Assembly (NCBI RefSeq): GCF_012396315.1
Contig: NZ_JAAXPF010000015.1
Span: forward strand, 1 to 37,208
Direction: 5' to 3'
DNA: 37,208 bases
From: Corynebacterium mucifaciens
GTDB taxonomy: Bacteria; Actinomycetota; Actinomycetes; Mycobacteriales; Mycobacteriaceae
Part shown: one piece after another, positions 12,307 through 19,971 of the stretch
How the letters are laid out: each line of letters begins with the position of its first letter
Numbering within the stretch: position 1 is the first letter of the stretch
Translations under genes and position numbers: made by a program
Notes under the pieces: model-generated
What the model was told of the DNA's origin: nothing
Seen by the model: the letters and a program-made list of their open reading frames with translations, nothing else
Databases searched by the model: none

Positions 12307-13587
12307 TTAGCCCTCGTTCGCCTCCGCCGCCTCAACGCAGGCGAGCAGCACGCAGGTGGCCACGCCGTCCATGGCGGTGCGGACTTCGTCGAGCGGCGGC
12401 AGCGACGGCGCGAGGCGGATGTTCGTGTCCGACTCGTCCACACCGTGCGGGAACGACGCGCCCGCCTTGGTCAGGGTGATGCCGGCTTCCTTCGCCAGCT
12501 CCCAGACGCGGGTGGCGGAGCCGTCGGTGACGTCCATGGAAATGAAGTAGCCGCCTTTCGGCTCGGTCCACTCCGCCACGCCGTACTCGCCCAGGCGGTC
12601 GTGCAGGATGCCGATGACGGCCTCGAACTTCGGCGCCAGGGATTTCGCGTGCCGCTGCATGAGGGCGTGCAACCCTTGGACGCTGCCAAGCAAACGCGCG
12701 TGCGCCAGCTGGTTTTCCTTGTTCGGGCCGATGCCGCGGATGGCCGCGTGGGACGTGTACCACTCCAGGTTCGCCTTCGAGGAGGCGAAGAACGCGACGC
12801 CGGAGCCCGCGTGCGTGATCTTCGAGGTCGAGGACATGTACCAGAAACGGTTCGGTTTGCCGTGCTTTTCCGCCAGCTCGAGAACGTTCAGGTTCTCCAC
12901 CTCGTCCTCGGTGAGCGTGTGCATGGCGTACGCGTTGTCCCAGACGATACGGAAGTCCGGCGCGGCAACCTCCATGGCAGCCAGCTTCTCGACGACCTCC
13001 GGTGCGAACGTGATCCCCGTCGGGTTACCGAAGACCGGCACCGTCCACATACCCTTGACCTGTGGGTCTTTGACCGCCTCTTCGACGACGCCCATGTCCG
13101 GGCCGTCCGGCGTCATCGGCACCCGGATCATCTCGAAGCCGAAGCGCTCGGTGATGGCAAAGTGGCGGTCGTAACCCGGCACCGGGCAAAGCCACTTGAC
13201 GGTCTCCTCGTCCTTCCAGGGGCGCGGCGAATCGTTGGTGCCCCAGATGTAGGCGAAGGAGATGAGGTCGAACATGATGTTCAGGCTGGAAGAGTCGCCG
13301 GCGATGAGGTTGGCCGGATCGATGCCAAGCGCCTCTGCCCACAGCCCGCGGATATCCGCGATGCCCTGCAGATTGCCGTAGTTGCGCACGTCGGCGCCGG
13401 TTTTGTCCTTGTAATCTCCCTCACCCGGCAGCGACAGCAGCGCGTTAGAGAAGTCCAGCTGCTCGCTCGAGGGCTTTCCGCGCGTCAGGTCCAGGTTGAG
13501 GTTGCGTCCCTTCAGCTCCTGGTACTGCTGACGGGTGCGCTCCGCCAGCTCCGTGAACTGGTCGTGGGGGAGATCCTTGAGTGACAT
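12307..13587 (-). CDS. aspT: Aspartate aminotransferase (AspT-type, class I)
   Basis: 426 residues, a PLP-dependent aminotransferase interconverting aspartate/2-oxoglutarate and oxaloacetate/glutamate. The Schiff-base lysine lies in SSTSKITHAGSG, and the PLP-phosphate and aspartate contacts in NPTG and WDNAYAMH are present. The length and the position beside dnaX match the AspT protein of C. glutamicum. ATG 13587 is chosen: TACGAT lies seven bases upstream, giving a leaderless start; an ATG seven codons earlier lacks support. It supplies aspartate to the LysC pathway. Confidence 0.9.
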   Translation of the reverse strand: MSLKDLPHDQFTELAERTRQQYQELKGRNLNLDLTRGKPSSEQLDFSNALLSLPGEGDYKDKTGADVRNYGNLQGIADIRGLWAEALGIDPANLIAGDSSSLNIMFDLISFAYIWGTNDSPRPWKDEETVKWLCPVPGYDRHFAITERFGFEMIRVPMTPDGPDMGVVEEAVKDPQVKGMWTVPVFGNPTGITFAPEVVEKLAAMEVAAPDFRIVWDNAYAMHTLTEDEVENLNVLELAEKHGKPNRFWYMSSTSKITHAGSGVAFFASSKANLEWYTSHAAIRGIGPNKENQLAHARLLGSVQGLHALMQRHAKSLAPKFEAVIGILHDRLGEYGVAEWTEPKGGYFISMDVTDGSATRVWELAKEAGITLTKAGASFPHGVDESDTNIRLAPSLPPLDEVRTAMDGVATCVLLACVEAAEANEG

Positions 13588-13614
13588 GCGCCCCATCGTA
13601 CAAGGCAAAGAAAA

Positions 13615-13700
13615 GGGACCCCACGCACCTGCCAGAGCTCGCTGACCCTTGCTGCGTTCCCGCCCTGGGGGAGTTCACAAGATAACACCGCGTGGGATCC
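13615..13700 (-). ncRNA. ffs: Signal recognition particle RNA, small bacterial type
   Basis: The minus-strand RNA begins GGATCCCACGC and ends GCGTGGGGTCC, forming the terminal stem. The apex has GCG-GGAA-CGC followed by AGCA, the conserved Ffh-binding loop of helix 8. T-rich sequence follows (TTTTCTTT, 13614 downward), acting as terminator. Length about 86 bases is consistent with a small 4.5S-type SRP RNA. Its exact ends are estimated from the stem. Confidence 0.92.
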
Positions 13701-13708
13701 TGCCCGTT

Positions 13709-13738
13709 ACTGTAGCCATGCCCCTCGCCTTCATACAA
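13709..13738 (-). promoter_or_regulatory. Promoter of the SRP RNA gene
   Basis: Reading the minus strand, TTGTAT (13738-13733) and TACAGT (13714-13709) are separated by 18 bases, and the RNA 5' end lies about eight bases further on. This is a good vegetative-type promoter; the -35 box is better than at most genes here. Confidence 0.65.
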
Positions 13739-13838
13739 GCTCGGGTGCGCACGAGCTGTTGTGTACGGGCCTACGCTGCGGTTTTGGCCGTTTGGCCGGG
13801 GTGGTCTACCATGTCCCAAGACGCTTTCGAGTGTCGCT

Positions 13839-13927
13839 GGAGGATTCGACTAGCGGCCTATGTCACACGCCTGGAACGCGTGCGGGTTTCACGACCCTCG
13901 TGGGTTCAAATCCCACATCCTCCGCCA
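13839..13927 (+). tRNA. tRNA-Ser (anticodon GGA)
   Basis: Acceptor GGAGGAT pairs with ATCCTCC, discriminator G, and CCA is encoded. The anticodon stem closes the loop CTGGAAC, giving anticodon GGA (reads UCC/UCU). A long variable arm marks a class II serine tRNA, and the T arm contains GTTCAAATCCC. Confidence 0.97.
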
Positions 13928-13932
13928 CATAC

Positions 13933-13970
13933 GCAGCCGGCACCCCTCGGGTGCCGGCTGCAGTGTTTTA
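13933..13970 (+). terminator. Intrinsic terminator after tRNA-Ser(GGA)
   Basis: A 13-base perfect stem (13933-13945 with 13949-13961) with a three-base loop is followed by AGTGTTTTA. It directly follows the tRNA CCA end. Confidence 0.85.
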
Positions 13971-13987
13971 TATTCCCACCATCGCGT

Positions 13988-14006
13988 AAGTGAACCGCGC
14001 GTGAAC
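13988..14006 (+). promoter_or_regulatory. Possible PhoR box upstream of phoD
   Basis: AAGTGAAC and GCGTGAAC form an imperfect 8-base direct repeat separated by three bases, 66 bases before phoD. This spacing resembles the loosely conserved PhoR repeat of C. glutamicum as I remember it. With a phosphatase gene downstream the match is suggestive, but two short repeats can arise by chance. Confidence 0.35.
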
Positions 14007-14071
14007 ATCGGGCGAATTCCCTGGAGGATCGAGCGTTCTAGGTAGCCCTATTCGTTGCCCGCGCCCAATAT

Positions 14072-15805
14072 ATGGGCGTGAGCGGATACGAGCAGACAAC
14101 ATCATCAACGCGCGCGGGCGGAAGCCGGCGCGTCTCTCGGCGGGGATTTTTGCGGACTGCGGCTGTCGCCACCTCCGCGGCTGGCGCAGTGGCGGTCGTA
14201 CCAAGCGCGCAATCGCAGAGTTCCCTGCCCTCGAAGCCGGTTCCCGTGGAGACGGAGCTGCCGCCGCTGCCGTTCGTGCACGGCGTCGCGTCGGGCGACC
14301 CGCTGCCTGAGGCGGTGGTGATCTGGACCCGCATCACGCCCGAGGAAAACGCGGTGCCCGGCTCTGGCGGCGGCGCCCCCACCGCGGTGCGCTGGCGCGT
14401 GGCGCTCGATCCGGAGATGCGCCAGGTGGTGCAGCAGGGCGCGGTAACGAGCCAGCCGGAGCAGGACCACACCATCCACGTGGACGTCACCGGCCTGCAG
14501 CCGGGTACGGTGTACTACTACACCTTCACCGTGGTAGACGGGCCGCACGCGGAGGCCACCTCCCCACTGGGCCGCACGAAGACCGCCCCGGCAGGGCAGG
14601 TGGACCGGCAGCGCTGGGCCATCGCGTCCTGCGCGAACTGGGAGGCCGGCTTCTTCTCCGCGTACGCGGACATGGCCCAGCGCGGCTGGGCTGGCGAGCT
14701 CGACCTGACCGTCTTCCTGGGCGACTACATCTACGAGTACGCCCAGTACGAGTACTCGGGGTACGGGCCTGTGCGCCTGCACCAGCCCGCGCACGAGATT
14801 GTCAGCCTGGCCGACTACCGCGTCCGCTACGGCCGGTACCGCACAGACCCTGCGCTGCAGGGCGCTCACGCGGCCATGCCGTGGGTGGTGGTGTGGGACG
14901 ACCACGAGGTTGCCAACAACAACTGGCGCGAGGGCGCGGAGAACCACGACCCGAACGAGGGGGATTTCTACGCCCGGCGCGACGCCGCGCTGCGCGCCTA
15001 CTACGAGTGGATGCCCGTGCGCCTGGCGGAGACTTCCGAGCAGGGCCACATCTACCGCTCCCTGAAGTTCGGCGATCTGGTGGAGCTGACCATCATGGAC
15101 CTGCGCACCTACCGCGACGTCGAGTTTTGGAAGGGCGGCGCCCGCCAACCCGGCGACGCCCGCACGATGCTCGGCTCAGAGCAGTTCAACTGGCTCACCG
15201 AGACCCTCGAGAACTCGACCGCCGCATGGAACGCGCTGGGCAACTCCGTGATGTTCTCCCCACTGCACGCTGGCGCCGTCTTTAACAACCCCGCCACTCG
15301 CCCGGTCGCCGAGGCGTTGAGCTCCAACATCCTCTCCTCCCAGGTGCCAGTCCCTCAGCTCAACGAGCTCCCGCTCAACGGCGACCAGTGGGACGGCTAC
15401 GACTTCGAGCGCCGCCGCCTCATCAACACCCTCGGCCGCTTGGGCAAGAACCCGATCTTCCTCACCGGCGACATCCACACCGAGTGGGCGCACACCATCA
15501 CACACGCCGGCAACCAGATCGGTTGCGAGGTGGTCTGCTCCTCCATCACGGCGCCCAACGTGGCGGATTCGACAAAGATCCCGGCGGGCAGCCCCGTCTT
15601 CGGGGTGGCGACAAACTACCTCCACGCGGCAAACCCCAACCTCAAGCACGTCGCGTTGGACACGCACGGCTACGCGGTTGTGGACATCACCCCGGAAGAG
15701 GTGGGCATGCAGTGGATGCGGGTGGACAGCATCATGCAGCCGCTCTCGCCCGTCCGCCCCGCCACTGCGCTGACGTGGCGCAAGGGCGTGGGCTTCGGGC
15801 AGTAG
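14072..15805 (+). CDS. phoD: Secreted PhoD-type alkaline phosphatase/phosphodiesterase
   Basis: 577 residues. A twin-arginine signal, SRRGFLR at 22-28 followed by an Ala-rich hydrophobic stretch, predicts Tat export, as usual for PhoD, which folds with metals in the cytoplasm. A PhoD N-terminal domain (about 65-170) is followed by the metallophosphatase core with GDYIYEY, WDDHEVANN and GDIHTEWAH, supplying metal ligands. It likely releases phosphate from phosphodiesters outside the cell. The ATG at 14072 has no clear ribosome site; GTG 14078 is an alternative. A possible PhoR repeat lies upstream. It converges, four bases apart, on a second secreted phosphatase. Confidence 0.9.
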   Translation: MGVSGYEQTTSSTRAGGSRRVSRRGFLRTAAVATSAAGAVAVVPSAQSQSSLPSKPVPVETELPPLPFVHGVASGDPLPEAVVIWTRITPEENAVPGSGGGAPTAVRWRVALDPEMRQVVQQGAVTSQPEQDHTIHVDVTGLQPGTVYYYTFTVVDGPHAEATSPLGRTKTAPAGQVDRQRWAIASCANWEAGFFSAYADMAQRGWAGELDLTVFLGDYIYEYAQYEYSGYGPVRLHQPAHEIVSLADYRVRYGRYRTDPALQGAHAAMPWVVVWDDHEVANNNWREGAENHDPNEGDFYARRDAALRAYYEWMPVRLAETSEQGHIYRSLKFGDLVELTIMDLRTYRDVEFWKGGARQPGDARTMLGSEQFNWLTETLENSTAAWNALGNSVMFSPLHAGAVFNNPATRPVAEALSSNILSSQVPVPQLNELPLNGDQWDGYDFERRRLINTLGRLGKNPIFLTGDIHTEWAHTITHAGNQIGCEVVCSSITAPNVADSTKIPAGSPVFGVATNYLHAANPNLKHVALDTHGYAVVDITPEEVGMQWMRVDSIMQPLSPVRPATALTWRKGVGFGQ

Positions 15806-15808
15806 CCC

Positions 15809-17068
15809 CTAGCGGCGGATAGCCCCGCCTACCGACGCGGCCGCGAGGTTCAACCGCTGCCAGGAGCCTTCGGGCCCCTGCCAGTCCAGCGGGTTGCCCG
15901 CCTCGCCTGCCGTGTCGTGCAGGATTTCGGAGCGCTGCTCCCAGGTGAGTTCGGGGTAGCTGCCCTCCAGCAGCACCGGCGCCGCCTGGGGCACAATCAT
16001 CTCCGCGTCCTCGTCGTAGATGCGCGGCAGCGAGTGCTCCATGAACTCGGTGTAGCGCTTCACCGCGAAGTCCGTGGACACGTAAGGCGTGTCACCCTGC
16101 ACGAGCTCAGCGACAGACTTTCCGGTGCGCCACTCAATTTCCTTGCGCAGCTCATCCTTCGCCTGGTTGAGGGCGTCCTTCATCTTCGGGTCGTTGAGCC
16201 GGTCCGCGGCGGCGGCCTGACCAGACATGCGCCCGCCGACCACGTCCAGCGGGTAGTGCACGCCGAGCACCATGCGGTGGTACCCGGCCTCCGCGCCGCG
16301 GTAGTGCAGCTGGGGCGCAACCTCCGGCACCATGTAGGCCAGCAGCGACGTCACCCACGCGGCCTGGTTGGTGTGCCCGGACGGGAACGCCTTGGACTTG
16401 GGGTAGATGTCCTCACCCGCGACGTCGTAGCGCACGACGCGATCCGGGGCTGCGACGAAGGGGCGCGGGTAGTCGAAAACAAGCTTCTCCACGCCGGTGG
16501 AGCTGGCCAGCCCGCCTGCGCGCGCCAGGTAGCCGTTGCCCAGGAGGTACTCGGTCTTGGGCAGGCGGTGTTCTTTGAGAGCGTCGCGGAAGGCGCGGCC
16601 GAATTCCTCGCCCAGTGCCGGCGAAAGCTCTGCGAGCAGGTCGCTACTCGACGCCACCGCGTCGCGCTGCGCCTGTGCGACGAGCTCGGGGTCAGACTGG
16701 GCGTTGTTGTTCACCTCGACCACGATGTCCGTGTTCGCCTGCATCACGTCAGGGCGATTGGCCTTGAGCTCGGGGAACAAACGGTTGATCTCCAGGTACA
16801 CGCCGTACTTGTACGCGGAGATGTCGGAGATGTAGCCGGCGAGCCAGTCGGTGGTAAACGGCTGCGGCACCGGCGCGCCGGGGTGCTGCACGATGACGCT
16901 GCCGGTGCTGGAGCCTGTGACGTTACTCTGCACGTTGGGCAGGCTCAGCGGCACACGGTCTGGGAGCTGGATGTTCTGCGAGGACATCGGCGCGGCGAGC
17001 GCGACGGGGGCGGTCGTAGGCGCAAGCAGCAGCGTTGCGACGAGCGCCGCCGTGCGACGATTCATCAT
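15809..17068 (-). CDS. Secreted PAP2-type acid phosphatase
   Basis: 419 residues with a Sec signal peptide (MMNRRTAALV, hydrophobic core, ALAAP cleavage around residue 26). The three PAP2/class A phosphatase motifs are present: KLVFDYPRP (Lys195, Arg202), PSGH (229-232) and HRMVLGVHYPLD (Arg265, His271, Asp275). It should hydrolyse phosphomonoesters outside the membrane; no transmembrane helices follow the signal. AAGGAG precedes ATG 17068. Its convergent neighbour is phoD, suggesting a phosphate-scavenging pair. The natural substrate is unknown. Confidence 0.88.
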   Translation of the reverse strand: MMNRRTAALVATLLLAPTTAPVALAAPMSSQNIQLPDRVPLSLPNVQSNVTGSSTGSVIVQHPGAPVPQPFTTDWLAGYISDISAYKYGVYLEINRLFPELKANRPDVMQANTDIVVEVNNNAQSDPELVAQAQRDAVASSSDLLAELSPALGEEFGRAFRDALKEHRLPKTEYLLGNGYLARAGGLASSTGVEKLVFDYPRPFVAAPDRVVRYDVAGEDIYPKSKAFPSGHTNQAAWVTSLLAYMVPEVAPQLHYRGAEAGYHRMVLGVHYPLDVVGGRMSGQAAAADRLNDPKMKDALNQAKDELRKEIEWRTGKSVAELVQGDTPYVSTDFAVKRYTEFMEHSLPRIYDEDAEMIVPQAAPVLLEGSYPELTWEQRSEILHDTAGEAGNPLDWQGPEGSWQRLNLAAASVGGAIRR

Positions 17069-17151
17069 GGGGGTTCTCCTTCGGGTGGGATTGCGCACGG
17101 GTTGTGCGTTGCAAACCTATGCCCCCAACATGAACGGCAGGTTACGAAAAA

Positions 17152-18063
17152 TTACCCGCCCCACGTCCACGGCTCCCGCGGGAGCGAGCCAGGATCAAAC
17201 GCCTCCTGCAACTGCGCCGCGTCCGCGGCGTCCGGGCACCCGACGGACACCGCAATCCGCCGGAACACCTCCCCCGGGTCACCCATGTCGCGCAAGGTGA
17301 CGGCGCCGTCGCGCTTTGCCAATCGACGCCCCTCCGGCCCCACCACCAACGGCACATGGACATACTCCGGCTCTGCAAGGCCGAGCTCGTGCGCCACGTA
17401 CGCCTGCGCGGGCGCGGAAAACAACAGGTCGTCCCCGCGCACAACCTGGTCCACCCCCTGGTAGCCGTCGTCGACCACCACCGCCAGGTTGTAGGCCCAG
17501 TCCCCCGCCTGCGCCTGGTCGACGCGCCCGCCGCGTTTGAGGATCACGTCGTCGACCGGCCCCGTGTACTCCCCCGCGTAATAGTCGCGCACCGTCCACT
17601 CCCGCACCCCGGACCGGAGACGTATCGCGGGCAGGCGCCCCTCGGCCTCAAGCTCGGAGCGCCGCCGCGCACGCTGCTCGTCCGTGAGATCGCGGCAGGT
17701 TCCGGGGTACATGCCGGGCTGCGCATGGGGCGCCGAGGCGGCCTCGCGGATGTCTCGGCGGCTGCAGTAGCACTCGTACGTATCCAGCCGCGCCAGTGCA
17801 TCCGCGTACGCGGCACCCCGGTCGTGCTGGTACATCACCGGCTGGTCCCATTCGAGGCCGATCGCCGCAAGGTCGTCGAGCTGGCGCGCCGCAGACTCCG
17901 CGCTGGAGCGCTCCGAGTCGATGTCTTCCACCCGCATGTAGAACGCCCGGCCGGTGCGCCGGGCGAACAGCCACGCGAGCACGGCGGTGCGGAGATTGCC
18001 AAAGTGCGAATCCCCGCTCGGGGACGGGGCGTAGCGGCCTGCAGGTGCTTGGAAAACAGCCAT
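17152..18063 (-). CDS. gluQ: Glutamyl-Q tRNA(Asp) synthetase
   Basis: 303 residues, a GluRS catalytic-core paralogue lacking the anticodon-binding domain. GluQ attaches glutamate to queuosine at position 34 of tRNA-Asp. The HIGH-like motif is SHFGN within [12 protein letters not shown], and the KMSKS-like motif is RLAKRDGA. The zinc ligands Cys-x-Cys (CYC), Tyr and Cys in YPGTC are intact. ATG 18063 overlaps the yhhQ start on the other strand; an ATG three codons upstream (18072) is also open. TATCAT lies seven bases before 18063, suggesting a leaderless mRNA. The neighbours yhhQ and tgt belong to the same pathway. Confidence 0.93.
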   Translation of the reverse strand: MAVFQAPAGRYAPSPSGDSHFGNLRTAVLAWLFARRTGRAFYMRVEDIDSERSSAESAARQLDDLAAIGLEWDQPVMYQHDRGAAYADALARLDTYECYCSRRDIREAASAPHAQPGMYPGTCRDLTDEQRARRRSELEAEGRLPAIRLRSGVREWTVRDYYAGEYTGPVDDVILKRGGRVDQAQAGDWAYNLAVVVDDGYQGVDQVVRGDDLLFSAPAQAYVAHELGLAEPEYVHVPLVVGPEGRRLAKRDGAVTLRDMGDPGEVFRRIAVSVGCPDAADAAQLQEAFDPGSLPREPWTWGG

Positions 18064-18739
18064 GTGTGCCATGATAAATCGCGTGTCGCCACGCGTTTCC
18101 CGCTCCCCGTTCCCGTACCTGCTCGCGCTGTTCTGCGCGGTCTTTCTCGTCTCCAACATCACGGCGCAAAAGGGCGTGCAGCTGGGCCCGCTAATCACCG
18201 ACGGCGCCTTCTTCCTCTTCCCCATCTCCTACGTCATCGGCGACGTCATCGCCGAGGTGTACGGGTTCAAGGCCGCACGCCGCGCCGTGTTCACCGGCTT
18301 CGGCATTGCGGTCGTCGCCGTGCTGTCCTTCTACATCGCGATTTGGCTACCGGCCGCGGACTTCTACGACATGGACGAGACCTTCGCCGCCGTGCTGGGC
18401 CTGCTGCCGCGCATTGTGGTGGCGTCCTTGGCCGGCTACGTGGTGGGCCAGCTCCTCAACGCGTGGGTGCTGCAGAAGATGAAGGACCGTTTCGGCACCG
18501 GCAACCTATGGGCGCGCCTGATCGGCTCCACGGTGGTCGGTGAACTCGCCGATACGCTGCTGTTCTGCTCCATCGCCGCCGGCGTGATCGGCATCGACTC
18601 CGCCCGCGCCTTTGTCAACTACGTGGCGGTGGGCTTTGTGTGGAAGACCGTCACGGAAGTCATCCTGCTCCCCATCACCTACCCCACCATCGCGGCGGTG
18701 CGCCGGGCTGAGGAGCGCTACGTGTCCGACCCGGCATAG
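18062..18739 (+). CDS. yhhQ: Queuosine precursor transporter (YhhQ/VUT family)
   Basis: 225 residues with about six transmembrane helices. The family-typical stretches [27 protein letters not shown] and the later [16 protein letters not shown] are present. YhhQ proteins import preQ0/preQ1-type precursors for queuosine. Two starts are possible, ATG 18062 and ATG 18071; both fall in CATG palindromes shared with gluQ start codons on the opposite strand. The 3' end overlaps tgt by 22 bases tail-to-tail. No de novo queuosine genes (queC, D, E, F) occur in the window, in keeping with salvage. Confidence 0.92.
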   Translation: MCAMINRVSPRVSRSPFPYLLALFCAVFLVSNITAQKGVQLGPLITDGAFFLFPISYVIGDVIAEVYGFKAARRAVFTGFGIAVVAVLSFYIAIWLPAADFYDMDETFAAVLGLLPRIVVASLAGYVVGQLLNAWVLQKMKDRFGTGNLWARLIGSTVVGELADTLLFCSIAAGVIGIDSARAFVNYVAVGFVWKTVTEVILLPITYPTIAAVRRAEERYVSDPA

Positions 18740-19971
18740 TAGCGGCCGAGGAACTCGTCGCGGTACGCCTCGTAATCCCCGGCATCGATGGCGACGCGGA
18801 TGTTATCCACTAGCCGGATCATGAACTCCAGGTTGTGCATCGTGCACAGCGTGCCCGCAAGGAACTCCTTGGCCTTGAGCAGGTGGTGGATGTAGGCGCG
18901 CGAATAATTCTCGGAGACGTAGCCGCCGAACTCCTCGTCCACCCCACGGAAATCCCGTTTGAAGCGGGCACCAGCGAGGTTCAACCGCCCGTCCAGGGTG
19001 TACACGCCGCCACGGCGGCCAAGTCGGGTGGGCGCCACGCAGTCGAAAGTGTCGGCGCCGGCCTCGACCGCGGTGAAGATGTCGTCCGGTTCAGAGATGC
19101 CCAGCAGGTGCCGCGGCATCTCCACCGGCAGCTCGTCGGTGACCCAGCCGACGATGGTGCCCAGGTTCTCCTTCTCCAACGCGCCGCCGATGCCGACACC
19201 GCCGAAGCCGCGCCGGCCCTCCGCGCGGGCCTCACGGTCCAGGTCCAAAAGCCCCCGCACCGCCTGCCGGCGCAGGTCCTCGTACTGGGCCCCCTGCACC
19301 ACGCCCCAGAGGCTCTGCAGGGGTTTGTCGGAACGCAACGTCGTTAAGCGGTCATGCTCCAGCAAGCACCGGCGGGCCCAGCGGCGCGTGCGCTCCACGG
19401 AGTGCTCCTGGTAGGCGCGGGTGTCCACGAGCGTGGTGAGCTCGTCGAATGCGAACATGATGTCCGCGCCCAGCTGGTGCTGGATCTGCATGGACACCTC
19501 GGGCGTGAAGCGGTGCGAGGAGCCGTCGATGACGGACTTGAAGTCCACGCCGTCGTCGTCCACCCGCGCCATGCGGTCCTTGTTGGCGGCGCGGATGTCG
19601 GCCTCAGTCAGCCCCGCCGTGTCCATGGCGAGGACCTTCTTAAACCCCACGCCCAGGCTCATCACCTGGAAGCCCCCGGAGTCGGTGTAGGTGGGCCCAT
19701 GCCAATTCTCAAAGGCGGCCACGCCCCCGGCCTCGTCCACAATGTCGGGCCCGGGTTGGAGGTACAGGTGGTACGCGTTGGAGAGGACCGCCTGCGCGCC
19801 AGTTTGGCGGATCTGTTCGGGCGTGAGCGTCTTCACCGTGGCCTTCGTTGCCACGGGGATGAACGCCGGGGTCTGAATCGGGCCGTGCGGGGTGTGAATG
19901 ACACCGGTGCGGCCGTGCCTGCCCGGCGCGGGCTCGAGCTGGGTGTGCGCCTCAAACGTCACGTCGGTCAT
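18718..19971 (-). CDS. tgt: tRNA-guanine transglycosylase (queuosine insertion), lacking the zinc cysteines
   Basis: 417 residues. TGT exchanges guanine-34 of tRNA-Asp/Asn/His/Tyr for a queuine-type base. Catalytic residues are present: Asp97 in TDSGGFQV and the nucleophile Asp310 in FDCVAPTR. WGVVQGAQYEDLR is also typical. The zinc motif CxCxxC before NYSRAYIHHL is gone: Phe348, Gly350 and Ser353 occupy the cysteine positions, while His379 remains. The rest of the fold is well conserved, so the gene is not obviously decayed. The ATG overlaps the stop of the MMPL gene as ATGA, implying coupling. Confidence 0.9.
   Translation of the reverse strand: MTDVTFEAHTQLEPAPGRHGRTGVIHTPHGPIQTPAFIPVATKATVKTLTPEQIRQTGAQAVLSNAYHLYLQPGPDIVDEAGGVAAFENWHGPTYTDSGGFQVMSLGVGFKKVLAMDTAGLTEADIRAANKDRMARVDDDGVDFKSVIDGSSHRFTPEVSMQIQHQLGADIMFAFDELTTLVDTRAYQEHSVERTRRWARRCLLEHDRLTTLRSDKPLQSLWGVVQGAQYEDLRRQAVRGLLDLDREARAEGRRGFGGVGIGGALEKENLGTIVGWVTDELPVEMPRHLLGISEPDDIFTAVEAGADTFDCVAPTRLGRRGGVYTLDGRLNLAGARFKRDFRGVDEEFGGYVSENYSRAYIHHLLKAKEFLAGTLCTMHNLEFMIRLVDNIRVAIDAGDYEAYRDEFLGRYYAGSDT

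Noticed and set aside
18718..19971. DpdA-type DNA 7-deazaguanine modification enzyme
   Set aside because: The gene keeps standard tRNA TGT motifs and sits with gluQ and yhhQ; no dpd partner genes are present.
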